Below, one piece after another: positions 56,036-64,000 of a stretch of 64,000 bases of DNA. The notes below the pieces were generated by a model. It was not told the origin of the DNA. It did not search any database and saw nothing but the letters and a program-made list of their open reading frames with translations. Numbering within the stretch: the stretch's first letter is position 1; every line of letters begins with the position of its first letter. This DNA comes from Desulfomicrobium orale DSM 12838 (GTDB taxonomy: Bacteria > Desulfobacterota > Desulfovibrionia > Desulfovibrionales > Desulfomicrobiaceae): the NCBI RefSeq assembly GCF_001553625.1, contig NZ_CP014230.1:558001-622000 (forward strand), given 5' to 3'. The position numbers and the translations under genes are program-made.

Positions 56036-56317
56036 ATGCATCCCTTTTTTCTGATCGTCATTTTCGTGGTGTCCACACTTCTCGGGTACAAAATCATAAG
56101 CCAGGTGCCGAGTCTTCTGCATACTCCCCTCATGTCCGGGATGAACGCCCTCTCCGGCGTGACCATTCTGGGCGCCGTTACGGCGTTCGCCGTAGCCAGG
56201 CATACGGGCAGCGAGCTGTTCGGCACTCTGGCAATCATCCTGGCGATGGTGAATGTGGCCGGCGGTTTTTTTGTTACCCACAGAATGCTGAGCATGTTTG
56301 ACCGTAAAAAATCCTGA
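56036..56317 (+). CDS. Transhydrogenase alpha subunit, part 2 (membrane)
   Basis: This 93-residue protein has three membrane helices. PLMSGMNALSGVTILGAV is the conserved PntA2 stretch that lines the proton path with PntB domain II. GGAG precedes the ATG at 56036. It lies 63 bases after pntA1 and 39 bases before pntB. Confidence 0.92.
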   Translation: MHPFFLIVIFVVSTLLGYKIISQVPSLLHTPLMSGMNALSGVTILGAVTAFAVARHTGSELFGTLAIILAMVNVAGGFFVTHRMLSMFDRKKS

Positions 56318-56356
56318 GCCGAGGCATCAGGCAAATTGATCGTTAAGGAAAGATTG

Positions 56357-59300
56357 ATGAGCAATTTCATCTATACAATTCTCGCCTTGGGCCTGTCCGC
56401 GGCCATTTTGTACGGCATCCATCTGATGAACAGCCCGAAAACGGCGATCAAGGGCAACCGTCTGGGGGCCGCCGCCATGGGTCTGGCGATCATCATCACC
56501 CTGTGGAAAGACGGCACGCTTTCCATGACGGGAATCTGGGTCTCCATGCTGATCGGATCGGGCCTGGGTCTGTGGATGGCCGCCCGCGTCAAGATGATTC
56601 AGATGCCCCAGATGGTGGCTCTGCTCAACGGACTGGGCGGCGCGGCTTCGGCACTGGTCGCGCTTCTGGTGCTGACGGACTCGGGGGCGCCGACGGTTTT
56701 CACCAAAATGACGGCCGGTCTGGCTCTGTCCATAGGCGCGATCACCCTGTCGGGCAGCCTGATCGCGGCGGGCAAGCTGCATCAGGTGCTGAACTCCAGA
56801 CCGATAGTCTTCAACCGCCATTCGGCCCTATGTACCGGCACCATCGTCTTTCTCCTGCTAATTCTTTTTCTCATCATGACCAGCAGTTCCGAAACGCCGG
56901 TGTTCTATACTGTGGTCATGTTGCTCGTCAGTCTCGGTTTCGGCGTTCTTTTCACTGTGCGCGTGGGTGGGGCGGACATGCCCATCACCATCTCCCTGCT
57001 GAACTCCCTGAGCGGAGTGGCCGGGGCCATCGCGGGCATGAGCATCAATGATGCCCTGCTGGTGGCCGTCGGCGGCATCGTAGGCGCGTCCGGCCTGCTG
57101 TTGACCCAGATCATGTGCAGGGCCATGAACCGTTCCCTGATGGACATCCTGCTGGGCAAGACTACCATGGCGACTTCGGCCTCCAAGCCCGCGTCCATGT
57201 CCACCACGGCCGCTCCGGCTGCTCCCCCGGAGGAAAAGCCATCCGAAGATTCCCTGGCCAAACGTCTGGCGCAGGCGAAAAACGTGGTCATCATTCCGGG
57301 CTACGGCATGGCCCTGGCCCAGGCTCAGCACAAGGTCCGCGATCTGGCCGACGCTCTCGAAAAGCGCGGAGCCTCCGTTTCCTATGCCATCCATCCGGTG
57401 GCCGGAAGAATGCCCGGACACATGAACGTGCTGCTGGCCGAAGCCGATGTGGATTACGAAAAGCTGATGGAAATGGATGCCGCCAATGAGGCGCTGCAAA
57501 AGGCCGACCTGGCCATTGTCGTCGGTGCCAACGACGTCATCAACCCGGCCGCCCGCCATGCGGAGGGAACACCCATTTACGGCATGCCCGTCCTGATAGC
57601 CGACGACGCCAAGCACGTAATCATCTGCAACTTCGACACGAAACCCGGTTACGCTGGAGTGGAGAACCCTCTCTACACCAGCGACAAGGCTACGCTGCTT
57701 CTTGGCGACGCCAACGATACGGTGCAAAGCCTGCTGACAACGCTGGCTTCCGCCGACTCCGCGGCTTCCACCTCTGCCTCCACCGGCGGAACGGATATCG
57801 GGCCGCTTCTGGCGCAGGCGAAAAATGTGGTCATCATTCCGGGTTACGGCATGGCCCTGGCTCAGGCCCAGCACAAAGTCCGCGACCTGGCCGACGCTCT
57901 CGAAAAGCGGGGGGCCAACGTCGCCTACGCCATTCACCCGGTGGCCGGAAGAATGCCCGGACACATGAACGTGCTCTTGGCCGAAGCCGATGTGGACTAC
58001 GAGAAGCTGATGGAGATGGACGCCTCCAACGAGGCACTCCAGAAAGCCGATCTGGCCGTCATCGTAGGAGCCAACGACGTCGTCAATCCGGCCGCCCGCC
58101 ACGCGGAAGGAACGCCCATCTACGGCATGCCCGTCCTGATGGCCGACGCCGCCAAGCATGTGATCATCTGCAACTTCGACACAAAGCCCGGCTACGCTGG
58201 AGTGGAGAACCCTCTCTACACCAGCGACAAAACCACGCTGCTTCTTGGCGACGCCAATGACACCGTACAGAGCCTGCTGACAACGCTGGCTTCCGCCGAC
58301 TCCGCGGCTTCTACTTCTGCCTCCACCGGCGGGACAGACATCGGGCCGCTTCTGGCACAGGCGAAAAACGTGGTCATCATTCCGGGTTACGGCATGGCCC
58401 TGGCCCAGGCTCAGCACAAGGTCCGCGGGCTGGCCGACGCGCTCGAAAAGCGGGGGGCCAATGTTGCCTATGCCATTCACCCGGTGGCCGGGAGAATGCC
58501 CGGGCACATGAACGTGCTCCTGGCCGAAGCCGATGTGGATTACGAAAAGCTCATGGAGATGGACGCTTCCAACGAGGCACTCCAGAAAGCCGATCTGGCC
58601 ATCATCGTAGGGGCCAACGACGTCGTCAATCCGGCTGCCCGCCATGCGGAAGGAACGCCCATCTACGGCATGCCCGTCCTAATGGCCGACGCCGCCAAAC
58701 ATGTGATCGTCTGCAACTTCGACACGAAGCCCGGTTATGCGGGCGTGGAGAACCCCCTCTACACCAGCGACAAAACCACGCTGCTCCTTGGCGACGCCAA
58801 TGATACCGTGCAGAGCCTGCTGACAACGCTGGCTTCCGCCGACTCCGCGGCTTCCACCTCTGCCTCCACCGGCGGAACGGATATCGGGCCGCTTCTGGCG
58901 CAGGCGAAAAATGTGGTCATCATTCCGGGTTACGGCATGGCCCTGGCTCAGGCCCAGCACAAAGTCCGCGACTTGGCCGACGCTCTCGAAAAGCGGGGGG
59001 CCAACGTCGCCTACGCCATTCACCCGGTGGCCGGAAGAATGCCCGGACACATGAACGTGCTCTTGGCCGAAGCCGATGTGGACTACGAGAAGCTGATGGA
59101 GATGGACGCCTCCAACGAGGCACTCCAGAAAGCCGATCTGGCCGTCATCGTAGGAGCCAACGACGTCGTCAATCCGGCCGCCCGCCACGCGGAAGGAACG
59201 CCCATCTACGGCATGCCCGTCCTGATGGCCGACGCCGCCAAGCATGTGATCATCTGCAACTTCGACACAAAGCCCGGCTACGCTGGAGTGGAGAACCCTC

Positions 59301-59389
59301 TCTACACCAGCGACAAAACCACGCTGCTTCTTGGCGACGCCAATGACACCGTATCCCGGCTTGTCGGCCTCGTCAGAGAGAACTCTTAA
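56357..59389 (+). CDS. pntB: Transhydrogenase beta subunit PntB with four tandem NADP-binding domains
   Basis: This 1,010-residue protein is more than twice the usual 460. Residues 1-270 are membrane domain II, followed by an Ala/Pro/Ser linker. Then come four copies of domain III: 305-485, 486-666, 667-847 and 848-1010. Each has IIPGYGMALAQAQHKVR, HPVAGRMPGHMNVLLAEADV, GANDVVNPAA (VI in copy 1) and KPGYAGVENPLY. Between copies runs the linker ADSAASTSASTGG. All copies have Asn-Phe-Asp where the E. coli enzyme has Lys424-Arg425-Ser426 for the NADP phosphate. Only one domain III per beta subunit is known to be needed. Start ATG 56357 has AAGGAA upstream. Confidence 0.93.
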   Translation: MSNFIYTILALGLSAAILYGIHLMNSPKTAIKGNRLGAAAMGLAIIITLWKDGTLSMTGIWVSMLIGSGLGLWMAARVKMIQMPQMVALLNGLGGAASALVALLVLTDSGAPTVFTKMTAGLALSIGAITLSGSLIAAGKLHQVLNSRPIVFNRHSALCTGTIVFLLLILFLIMTSSSETPVFYTVVMLLVSLGFGVLFTVRVGGADMPITISLLNSLSGVAGAIAGMSINDALLVAVGGIVGASGLLLTQIMCRAMNRSLMDILLGKTTMATSASKPASMSTTAAPAAPPEEKPSEDSLAKRLAQAKNVVIIPGYGMALAQAQHKVRDLADALEKRGASVSYAIHPVAGRMPGHMNVLLAEADVDYEKLMEMDAANEALQKADLAIVVGANDVINPAARHAEGTPIYGMPVLIADDAKHVIICNFDTKPGYAGVENPLYTSDKATLLLGDANDTVQSLLTTLASADSAASTSASTGGTDIGPLLAQAKNVVIIPGYGMALAQAQHKVRDLADALEKRGANVAYAIHPVAGRMPGHMNVLLAEADVDYEKLMEMDASNEALQKADLAVIVGANDVVNPAARHAEGTPIYGMPVLMADAAKHVIICNFDTKPGYAGVENPLYTSDKTTLLLGDANDTVQSLLTTLASADSAASTSASTGGTDIGPLLAQAKNVVIIPGYGMALAQAQHKVRGLADALEKRGANVAYAIHPVAGRMPGHMNVLLAEADVDYEKLMEMDASNEALQKADLAIIVGANDVVNPAARHAEGTPIYGMPVLMADAAKHVIVCNFDTKPGYAGVENPLYTSDKTTLLLGDANDTVQSLLTTLASADSAASTSASTGGTDIGPLLAQAKNVVIIPGYGMALAQAQHKVRDLADALEKRGANVAYAIHPVAGRMPGHMNVLLAEADVDYEKLMEMDASNEALQKADLAVIVGANDVVNPAARHAEGTPIYGMPVLMADAAKHVIICNFDTKPGYAGVENPLYTSDKTTLLLGDANDTVSRLVGLVRENS
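57269..59389 (+). repeat. Four in-frame 543-bp tandem repeats in pntB
   Basis: Units start at 57269, 57812, 58355 and 58898; the last is shortened to 492 bp and ends in a different tail (SRLVGLVRENS). Units 2 and 4 differ by eye at one base over about 480 (C at 57887, T at 58973). Unit 3 differs at many silent sites and shares some with unit 1, as expected if a two-unit block was duplicated recently. Confidence 0.95.
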
Positions 59390-59426
59390 ATTGCGCGCGA
59401 GCGCACCCACAACTCAGGAGGAGACT

Positions 59427-60797
59427 ATGCAAACGCCCAATTCCGCATCTGTCATCGCCGCCGACAAGAAACATGTCTGGCACCATCTGACGCAACACAA
59501 GATTTACGAGAACACGGACCCGCTGTTCATCGTCGAAGGCAACGGCATGCGCGTGAAGGACATTGCCGGGAAGGAATATCTGGACGCCGTTTCCGGCGGA
59601 GTCTGGACCGTCAACGTCGGCTACGGCAGAAAAAAGATCGCCCAGGCCGTCAGCGATCAGCTGACCAAGCTCTGCTATTTCGCCAACTCCTTCGGCAGCA
59701 TTCCCACAGCGCTTTTCGCGGAGAAGCTGATCAGCAAAATGCCCGGCATGTCCCGCGTGTACTTCTCCAACTCCGGCTCGGAGGCCAACGAAAAGGCGTT
59801 CAAGATTGTCCGTCAGATTTCCCAGCTCAAGCACGACGGCAAGAAATACAAGATCGTCTATCGTGACCGCGACTATCACGGAACGACCATCTCGACGCTG
59901 AGCGCCTGCGGTCAGTTCGAGCGGAAAAACCAGTACGGTCCCTTCACTCCCGGTTTTGTGGAAATGCCCCATTGCTCCGTCTACCGTTCGCCGTATGCCG
60001 ACAGCACGGATCTCGGCAAGAAATTCGCCGATGAACTGGAGAAAGTGGTTCAGAAAGAAGGTCCCGATACCGTCGGCGGCGTCATTCTGGAGCCCATTAC
60101 CGCCGGCGGCGGCGTCATCACTCCGCCGGAAGGCTATTTCGAGAGAATCACCGAAATCTGCAAGAAGTACGGCCTGCTGCTGATCATCGACGAAGTGGTC
60201 TGCGGCCTGGGCAGAACCGGCAAATGGTTCGGCTACCAGCACTACAACGTCCAGCCCGATATCGTGACCATGGCCAAGGGCGTTGCCAGCGGCTACGCGG
60301 CCATTTCCTGCACCGTAACGACAGAACAGGTGTTCAAGGATTTCATCGCCGATCCTTCGGACCGCGACAGCTACTTCCGCGACATCAGCACCTTCGGCGG
60401 ATGCACAGCCGGACCTACCGCCGCCCTGGTGAACCTGGAAATCATTGAAGAGGAAAATCTGCTGGAAAACACGGTGAAGATGGGCGACTACCTCATGGGC
60501 CGGCTGCTCGAGCTCAAGGACAAGCACGCCATCATCGGCGATGTGCGCGGCAAGGGCCTGTTCGCCGGTCTTGAGCTGGTCAAGGATCGCGCCACCAAGG
60601 AACCCGTGGAAGAAAGCGTCACGGCCCGCGTTGTCGGCGAATGCATGAAGCAGGGCGTGATCATCGGCAAGACCACCCGCAGCTTCCGGGAACTGAACAA
60701 CACCCTGTGCCTGAGCCCCGCGCTCATCTGCACCAAGTCCGACATTGACGAAATCATCAATGCTCTGGACAACGGCTTCAAGACTGTCTGCGCCTAA
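59427..60797 (+). CDS. Class III aminotransferase, probably taurine:pyruvate aminotransferase-like
   Basis: This is a 456-residue PLP enzyme. Marks include VSGGVWTVNVGYGR (55-68), NSGSEANEKAFK (115-126), RDYHGTT (148-154), the Asp of LIIDEVVCGLGRTG (Asp255) and the Schiff-base Lys284 in MAKGVASGY. The VWTVNVGYGR and FANSFGSIP regions resemble Tpa enzymes, which convert taurine and pyruvate to sulfoacetaldehyde and alanine. That is from memory of the family. Other omega-amino acid substrates are possible. ATG 59427 has AGGAGGAG upstream; it lies 37 bases after pntB. No xsc, sarD or ald gene is in view. Confidence 0.85.
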   Translation: MQTPNSASVIAADKKHVWHHLTQHKIYENTDPLFIVEGNGMRVKDIAGKEYLDAVSGGVWTVNVGYGRKKIAQAVSDQLTKLCYFANSFGSIPTALFAEKLISKMPGMSRVYFSNSGSEANEKAFKIVRQISQLKHDGKKYKIVYRDRDYHGTTISTLSACGQFERKNQYGPFTPGFVEMPHCSVYRSPYADSTDLGKKFADELEKVVQKEGPDTVGGVILEPITAGGGVITPPEGYFERITEICKKYGLLLIIDEVVCGLGRTGKWFGYQHYNVQPDIVTMAKGVASGYAAISCTVTTEQVFKDFIADPSDRDSYFRDISTFGGCTAGPTAALVNLEIIEEENLLENTVKMGDYLMGRLLELKDKHAIIGDVRGKGLFAGLELVKDRATKEPVEESVTARVVGECMKQGVIIGKTTRSFRELNNTLCLSPALICTKSDIDEIINALDNGFKTVCA

Positions 60798-60804
60798 TGG
60801 CGAG

Positions 60805-60835
60805 AAAAGGGCGGCTCCTAAGGCCGCCCTTTTTT
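60805..60835. terminator. Bidirectional terminator between the aminotransferase and activator genes
   Basis: GGGCGGC (60809-60815) pairs with GCCGCCC (60823-60829), flanked by AAAA on the left and TTTTTT on the right, so it can end transcription of both convergent genes. Confidence 0.9.
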
Positions 60836-62570
60836 ATCTCTCGGTTTTCAGTCCGAACTGCTGGGCCTTGCGCATGACCGTGGACTGACTCACCCCCAGC
60901 CGTTCCGCCGCCTTGTACGTACTGCCCGTTTCCAGAAGCGCGCTGCGCACCATCGTATATTCCAGATTTCTGACGGCCGCCTTCAAGGTTTGAGGCGTAT
61001 TGTCCAGCCCCGCATCGTCGGGTATCGCCGACGCCCCCAGAATATGCCGGGGCAGATCGGAGGGTACCACCAGCTTGTTTTCGCTCATGGCCACCAGAAA
61101 ATCCACCGTGGCGCGCAGTTCCCTCACATTGCCCGGCCAGGAATAGGACATGAAATGCGCCAGGACCTGCGGGGCGAACACCTTGGTGATGCCGTGACGG
61201 TTACAGGCGTCGTCCAGAAAATAGTTGGTCAGCTCCACGATGTCTTCGGCGTGCTGGCGCAGGGGCGGAAGCTGCACGCTCAGCACCCGCAGCCTGTAGT
61301 ACAGATCCGCGCGGTATTCCCCGCTCTCCACCAGTTTTTCCAGGGGCCGGTTGGTCGCCGCGATAACCCTGACATCGACGGAGATGCTCTTCTCTCCGCC
61401 GACGCGGTGAAAGCTTTGGTTGTCTAAGACATGCAGCAGCTTGGCCTGCATGTTCAGGGGCAGTTCGCCTATTTCATCCAATAGCAGCGTTCCCGTGTGG
61501 GCCAGTTCAAAATAGCCCTTTTTCCCGTGCTGCCCCGCGCCGGAAAAAGCGCCCTTTTCGTAGCCGAAAAGTTCCGACTCGATGAGAGACGGCGGGATAG
61601 CCGCACAGTTGACCGTGATGTAAGGGCCGGAAGCGCGCGAACTCTTCTGGTGGATGATGGAGGCCGCCAGACTCTTCCCGGTTCCGGTTTCCCCCAGAAT
61701 GAGCACTCCCGACGAGGACCGGGCCGCTTTTTCCAGCTCGTGCAGACAGTTGCGCATGAGCAGGCTTCCGGCGAGAAAGCCGCCGCTTTCCTGCCCCAGC
61801 ATGTCGAGACGTCTCTTGTACGCGCGGATTTCCTGTTCCGTTTTGACCAGACGGCTTTGCAGCATGTCGAGTTCGGTGATGTCGCGGATGGAGGCCACCA
61901 CTCTCCAGACATTTCCATCGTGATCGAAAATGGGTGTGCTGGTATTCAGACAACGCTTGCCCGACGCATAGTCGTCGAACAGAGTCACGGAGCGCTTTTC
62001 CTTGAGAGCCTGAAGCGTGACGCAGGACGAAAACTTTCCTTCCCGCATGGGCACGGTCACGTGCTTGCCGATGACATCTTCCGGGGTGATATCCGCGATG
62101 CGCTTCAGAGCTTTGTTGACGTGAACCGTGATGCCATTGCCGTCGATGATCCAGATGCCGTCATGGATGGAATCCAGAATGACATGCAGCTGCTCCCAGA
62201 GGAGTTCATTGGGATCGTACACCGGGTCCGGAGGCAGTTCCAGAAGATAGAACGCCTGGGCCTGGGTCTGAGAAGAATCTTCCGGAAAGGCATACATCCA
62301 GACAAAAGCATAGCTTTTCCCCCGGTGTGTGAACTTCATGGTGGTATTCGGAGCGCTGCCCAGGACATGGGGAACAATGTCTGCGATATCCGCGTCCCGG
62401 AGCAGCTGGGAAAAAGGCAGGGAAGGAAGGGGCTGCTTCGTTTCGAGAAATCCGCACAGCTTGCCGTTGGCCTGCACAAGAAGCCAGTCATCTCCGGAGA
62501 ACAGCCCGAAGCCGACATTGGCCGGGCATGTCCGTGCCAGAGTTTCCGCCAGTTTTTTGAAATCGTGCAT
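60834..62570 (-). CDS. Sigma-54-dependent activator with PAS sensor domain
   Basis: This is a 578-residue protein. Residues 1-120 are an unassigned sensor region, about 130-255 a PAS domain (ILDSIHDGIWIIDGNGITVH), then AAA+ with Walker A GETGTGKS, a variant loop GAFSGA in place of GAFTGA, and Walker B TLLLDEIGELP. The C-terminal helix-turn-helix (TYKAAERLGVSQSTVMRKAQ) is TyrR/Fis-like. No receiver domain, so it senses a small ligand. Convergent with the aminotransferase and near a sigma-54 promoter, it probably switches this operon on. ATG 62570 was chosen; 62588 is possible. Confidence 0.88.
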   Translation of the reverse strand: MHDFKKLAETLARTCPANVGFGLFSGDDWLLVQANGKLCGFLETKQPLPSLPFSQLLRDADIADIVPHVLGSAPNTTMKFTHRGKSYAFVWMYAFPEDSSQTQAQAFYLLELPPDPVYDPNELLWEQLHVILDSIHDGIWIIDGNGITVHVNKALKRIADITPEDVIGKHVTVPMREGKFSSCVTLQALKEKRSVTLFDDYASGKRCLNTSTPIFDHDGNVWRVVASIRDITELDMLQSRLVKTEQEIRAYKRRLDMLGQESGGFLAGSLLMRNCLHELEKAARSSSGVLILGETGTGKSLAASIIHQKSSRASGPYITVNCAAIPPSLIESELFGYEKGAFSGAGQHGKKGYFELAHTGTLLLDEIGELPLNMQAKLLHVLDNQSFHRVGGEKSISVDVRVIAATNRPLEKLVESGEYRADLYYRLRVLSVQLPPLRQHAEDIVELTNYFLDDACNRHGITKVFAPQVLAHFMSYSWPGNVRELRATVDFLVAMSENKLVVPSDLPRHILGASAIPDDAGLDNTPQTLKAAVRNLEYTMVRSALLETGSTYKAAERLGVSQSTVMRKAQQFGLKTER

Positions 62571-62892
62571 GAGGTTCTTCCCTCGCATGTCTCCGCAAAG
62601 AATATCGGCCGCCCATGAAAACACAGATGGATGGCTCGGTGGTCTTAAAAACAACGGGGGCGTCGAGGCAGAAGCAGGGGTTGACTTGGGGAGAGACGAG
62701 GAGCGCCAGGCAGACTCTGCCGCCGCATGGGACCGGCAAGGCGAAATCCTCCCGTCAAACATGAGCCGCTTCCTTGGGACAGATATATCCCCCTTGGACC
62801 GGGGTCCAGTTTTTTGAGGGCTTTTCCGGCCGTGTAGATAAGTCTTTTTTGAAGCCCGGCCGGGAGGGAGCTTCCAGAGCCCGGAACGGATT
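62571..62892. other. Intergenic region between the activator and recD genes
   Basis: These 322 bases hold no supported gene. A palindrome TGGACC-GG-GGTCCA (62795-62808) is followed on the plus strand by GTTTTTT, like a terminator, though no plus-strand gene ends nearby; it may be an operator or a relic. The promoter of the activator gene should lie here. Confidence 0.45.
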
Positions 62893-64000
62893 TTAACAGC
62901 CGGAATTTCCGGGCCAGAGCAGCTCTCCCAGGCCGGAGTCGCGGCGGACAGGCATCTGTGTGGCAAGCACCGCCTGCCGGGCCGTGCCGATCAGGGTAAA
63001 GCGGCTTCTGGCCCGGGTCAGGGCCGTGTAGAGGAGTTCGCGGCTCAGAATGGGACAGGGAGTTTCCGGCAGCACCAGCACGGCATGATCGAACTCCGAG
63101 CCCTGACTTTTATGCACGGTCATGGCGTAACAGGTCTCATGCCGGGGCAGGCGGGCCGGAGAAAAGGTCCGAAATCCCTCCTGGCCGGAAAAATACACCC
63201 GCAGTCCTTCCGGCGTGGGCAGAACAAGCCCTGTATCGCCATTGAAAAGCCCGGCCGTGTAGTCATTTTCCAGAATCATGACCGGCCGCCCGGCGTACCA
63301 GTCCTCCCGCACGCCGAGGATGTTCCTGACCAGCGCGTTCAGGGCCTCGGTGCCCCGCGGTCCCTGACGGACCGGAGACAGCAGGCGCAGACCCTCGAAG
63401 CGGCTGAAAGCCTGATCCGGTGCCATCGAGCCCAGCTCCAGGTAGGTTTTCCGGACAAGGGGAGAGAGTTCCTTTCGCAGGGCTTCCGGCTCCGGGCAGG
63501 GCCGCAGGAACAGATCCGGATGTTCATCCTTCAGCACCCGCTCCACCTCCCGGGCGCGCCCGTCCCGGACCAGAGCGCTCAAGCGGCCGATACCGCTGCG
63601 TTCATCGAAGCGGAAGCTGCGGCGCAGTTCCACCATGTGATCCAGAAGCGGAGCCGGACATTCGGCCACGGGCACCATGTGCCCGGTGCGGCGCTCCAGC
63701 TCCGCCGCGAACTCCCGGGAGAACTGGTTCATGCCGTCCGGCGGGCACAGATTGGCCAGCACGGCCCCGGCTTCCACCGAGGCCAGCTGCCCCCGGTCAC
63801 CTAAAAGCACCAGAGATGCATGGTCCGGCAGGGCTTCCAGCAGCAGGACGGCCATCTCCATATCCAGCATGGAAACCTCGTCCACCACCAGCATGTCCAG
63901 CGGCAGAGGATTGTCCGGGCCATACCGGAAACTTCCTCCCGGCCGCCAGCCCAGCAACCGGTGAACGGTCTGGGCGTCCTGAGTCAGGCAGGCGGTCAGT
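62893..64000 (-). CDS. recD: RecD-type helicase (exodeoxyribonuclease V alpha subunit), C-terminal part
   Basis: The frame is open through the window edge, so the N-terminus with Walker A is not seen. The visible 368 residues have LVVDEVSMLDMEMAVLLL (Walker B), VLLGDRGQLASVEAGAVL (motif III), the UvrD-like C-terminal helicase region with YAMTVHKSQGSEFDHAVLVL (motif V) and LYTALTRARSRFTLIG (motif VI). It is a 5'-3' helicase, of RecBCD or of the stand-alone RecD2 kind. The ELRRSFRFDERSGIGRLSAL region favours RecBCD-type. Which applies cannot be told without the upstream genes. Confidence 0.9.
   Translation of the reverse strand, partial: LTACLTQDAQTVHRLLGWRPGGSFRYGPDNPLPLDMLVVDEVSMLDMEMAVLLLEALPDHASLVLLGDRGQLASVEAGAVLANLCPPDGMNQFSREFAAELERRTGHMVPVAECPAPLLDHMVELRRSFRFDERSGIGRLSALVRDGRAREVERVLKDEHPDLFLRPCPEPEALRKELSPLVRKTYLELGSMAPDQAFSRFEGLRLLSPVRQGPRGTEALNALVRNILGVREDWYAGRPVMILENDYTAGLFNGDTGLVLPTPEGLRVYFSGQEGFRTFSPARLPRHETCYAMTVHKSQGSEFDHAVLVLPETPCPILSRELLYTALTRARSRFTLIGTARQAVLATQMPVRRDSGLGELLWPGNSGC

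Noticed and set aside
57269-59389. CRISPR or satellite-like non-coding repeat
   Set aside because: Units are 543 bp, a multiple of three, coding, and each matches a full PntB domain III.
62795-62815. Plus-strand terminator-like palindrome as evidence of a plus-strand gene
   Set aside because: No plausible plus-strand coding region ends before it; frames there are antisense to the activator gene.

Overview
The window looks like chromosome of a sulfate-reducing, Desulfovibrio-like deltaproteobacterium. That is an inference from a bacterial PglB-type N-glycosylation locus, a TRAP transporter next to a taurine-type aminotransferase, two sigma-54 activators and a GC-rich backbone. No rRNA, tRNA or CRISPR array was recognised.

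Layout: 1-2274 is a metal ABC transporter operon of the Zn/Mn type. 2569-5071 is a methionine ABC transporter (metNIQ) ending in a terminator. 5368-9020, minus strand, holds an aminotransferase, an AT-rich NYN/OST-HTH protein and a sigma-54 activator with a degenerate receiver. 9299-21964, plus strand, is a surface-polysaccharide cluster of glycosyltransferases, a deacetylase, an O-antigen ligase/polymerase, an MsbA-like exporter, methyltransferases and a giant three-domain glycosyltransferase broken at a run of nine C.

21974-25716 is a nest of insertion sequences: an IS5-type element next to a second IS5-type element that is itself interrupted by an IS1595-type and an IS4-type element, each with exact target duplications. 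25818-40417, minus strand, carries a GspE/PilB-like ATPase, a Wzm/Wzt exporter and an apparently complete pgl N-glycosylation set: PglF, PglE and PglD make UDP-diNAcBac, PglC primes the lipid, PglA-like and other glycosyltransferases extend it, and PglB transfers the glycan. An asparagine synthetase is co-transcribed. 40484-42500 is another IS patch. 42511-48858 is an AT-rich polysaccharide island with methyltransferases, a glycosyltransferase and a flippase broken at a run of seven G, ending in a winged-helix regulator. 48963-50779 repeats the same three IS families seen at 22-25.7 kb, so the 23-kb glycan block is bracketed by related IS clusters.

51554-62570 looks like a catabolic locus: a TRAP transporter, a sigma-54 promoter candidate, the proton-translocating transhydrogenase genes pntA1-pntA2-pntB, a taurine:pyruvate-type aminotransferase, and a divergent PAS/sigma-54 activator. 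The standout is PntB: its NADP(H)-binding domain III is present four times in tandem (543-bp period, in frame), with repeats 2 and 4 nearly identical in DNA. All four copies lack the usual Lys-Arg-Ser phosphate-binding residues. The window ends inside a RecD-type helicase gene.
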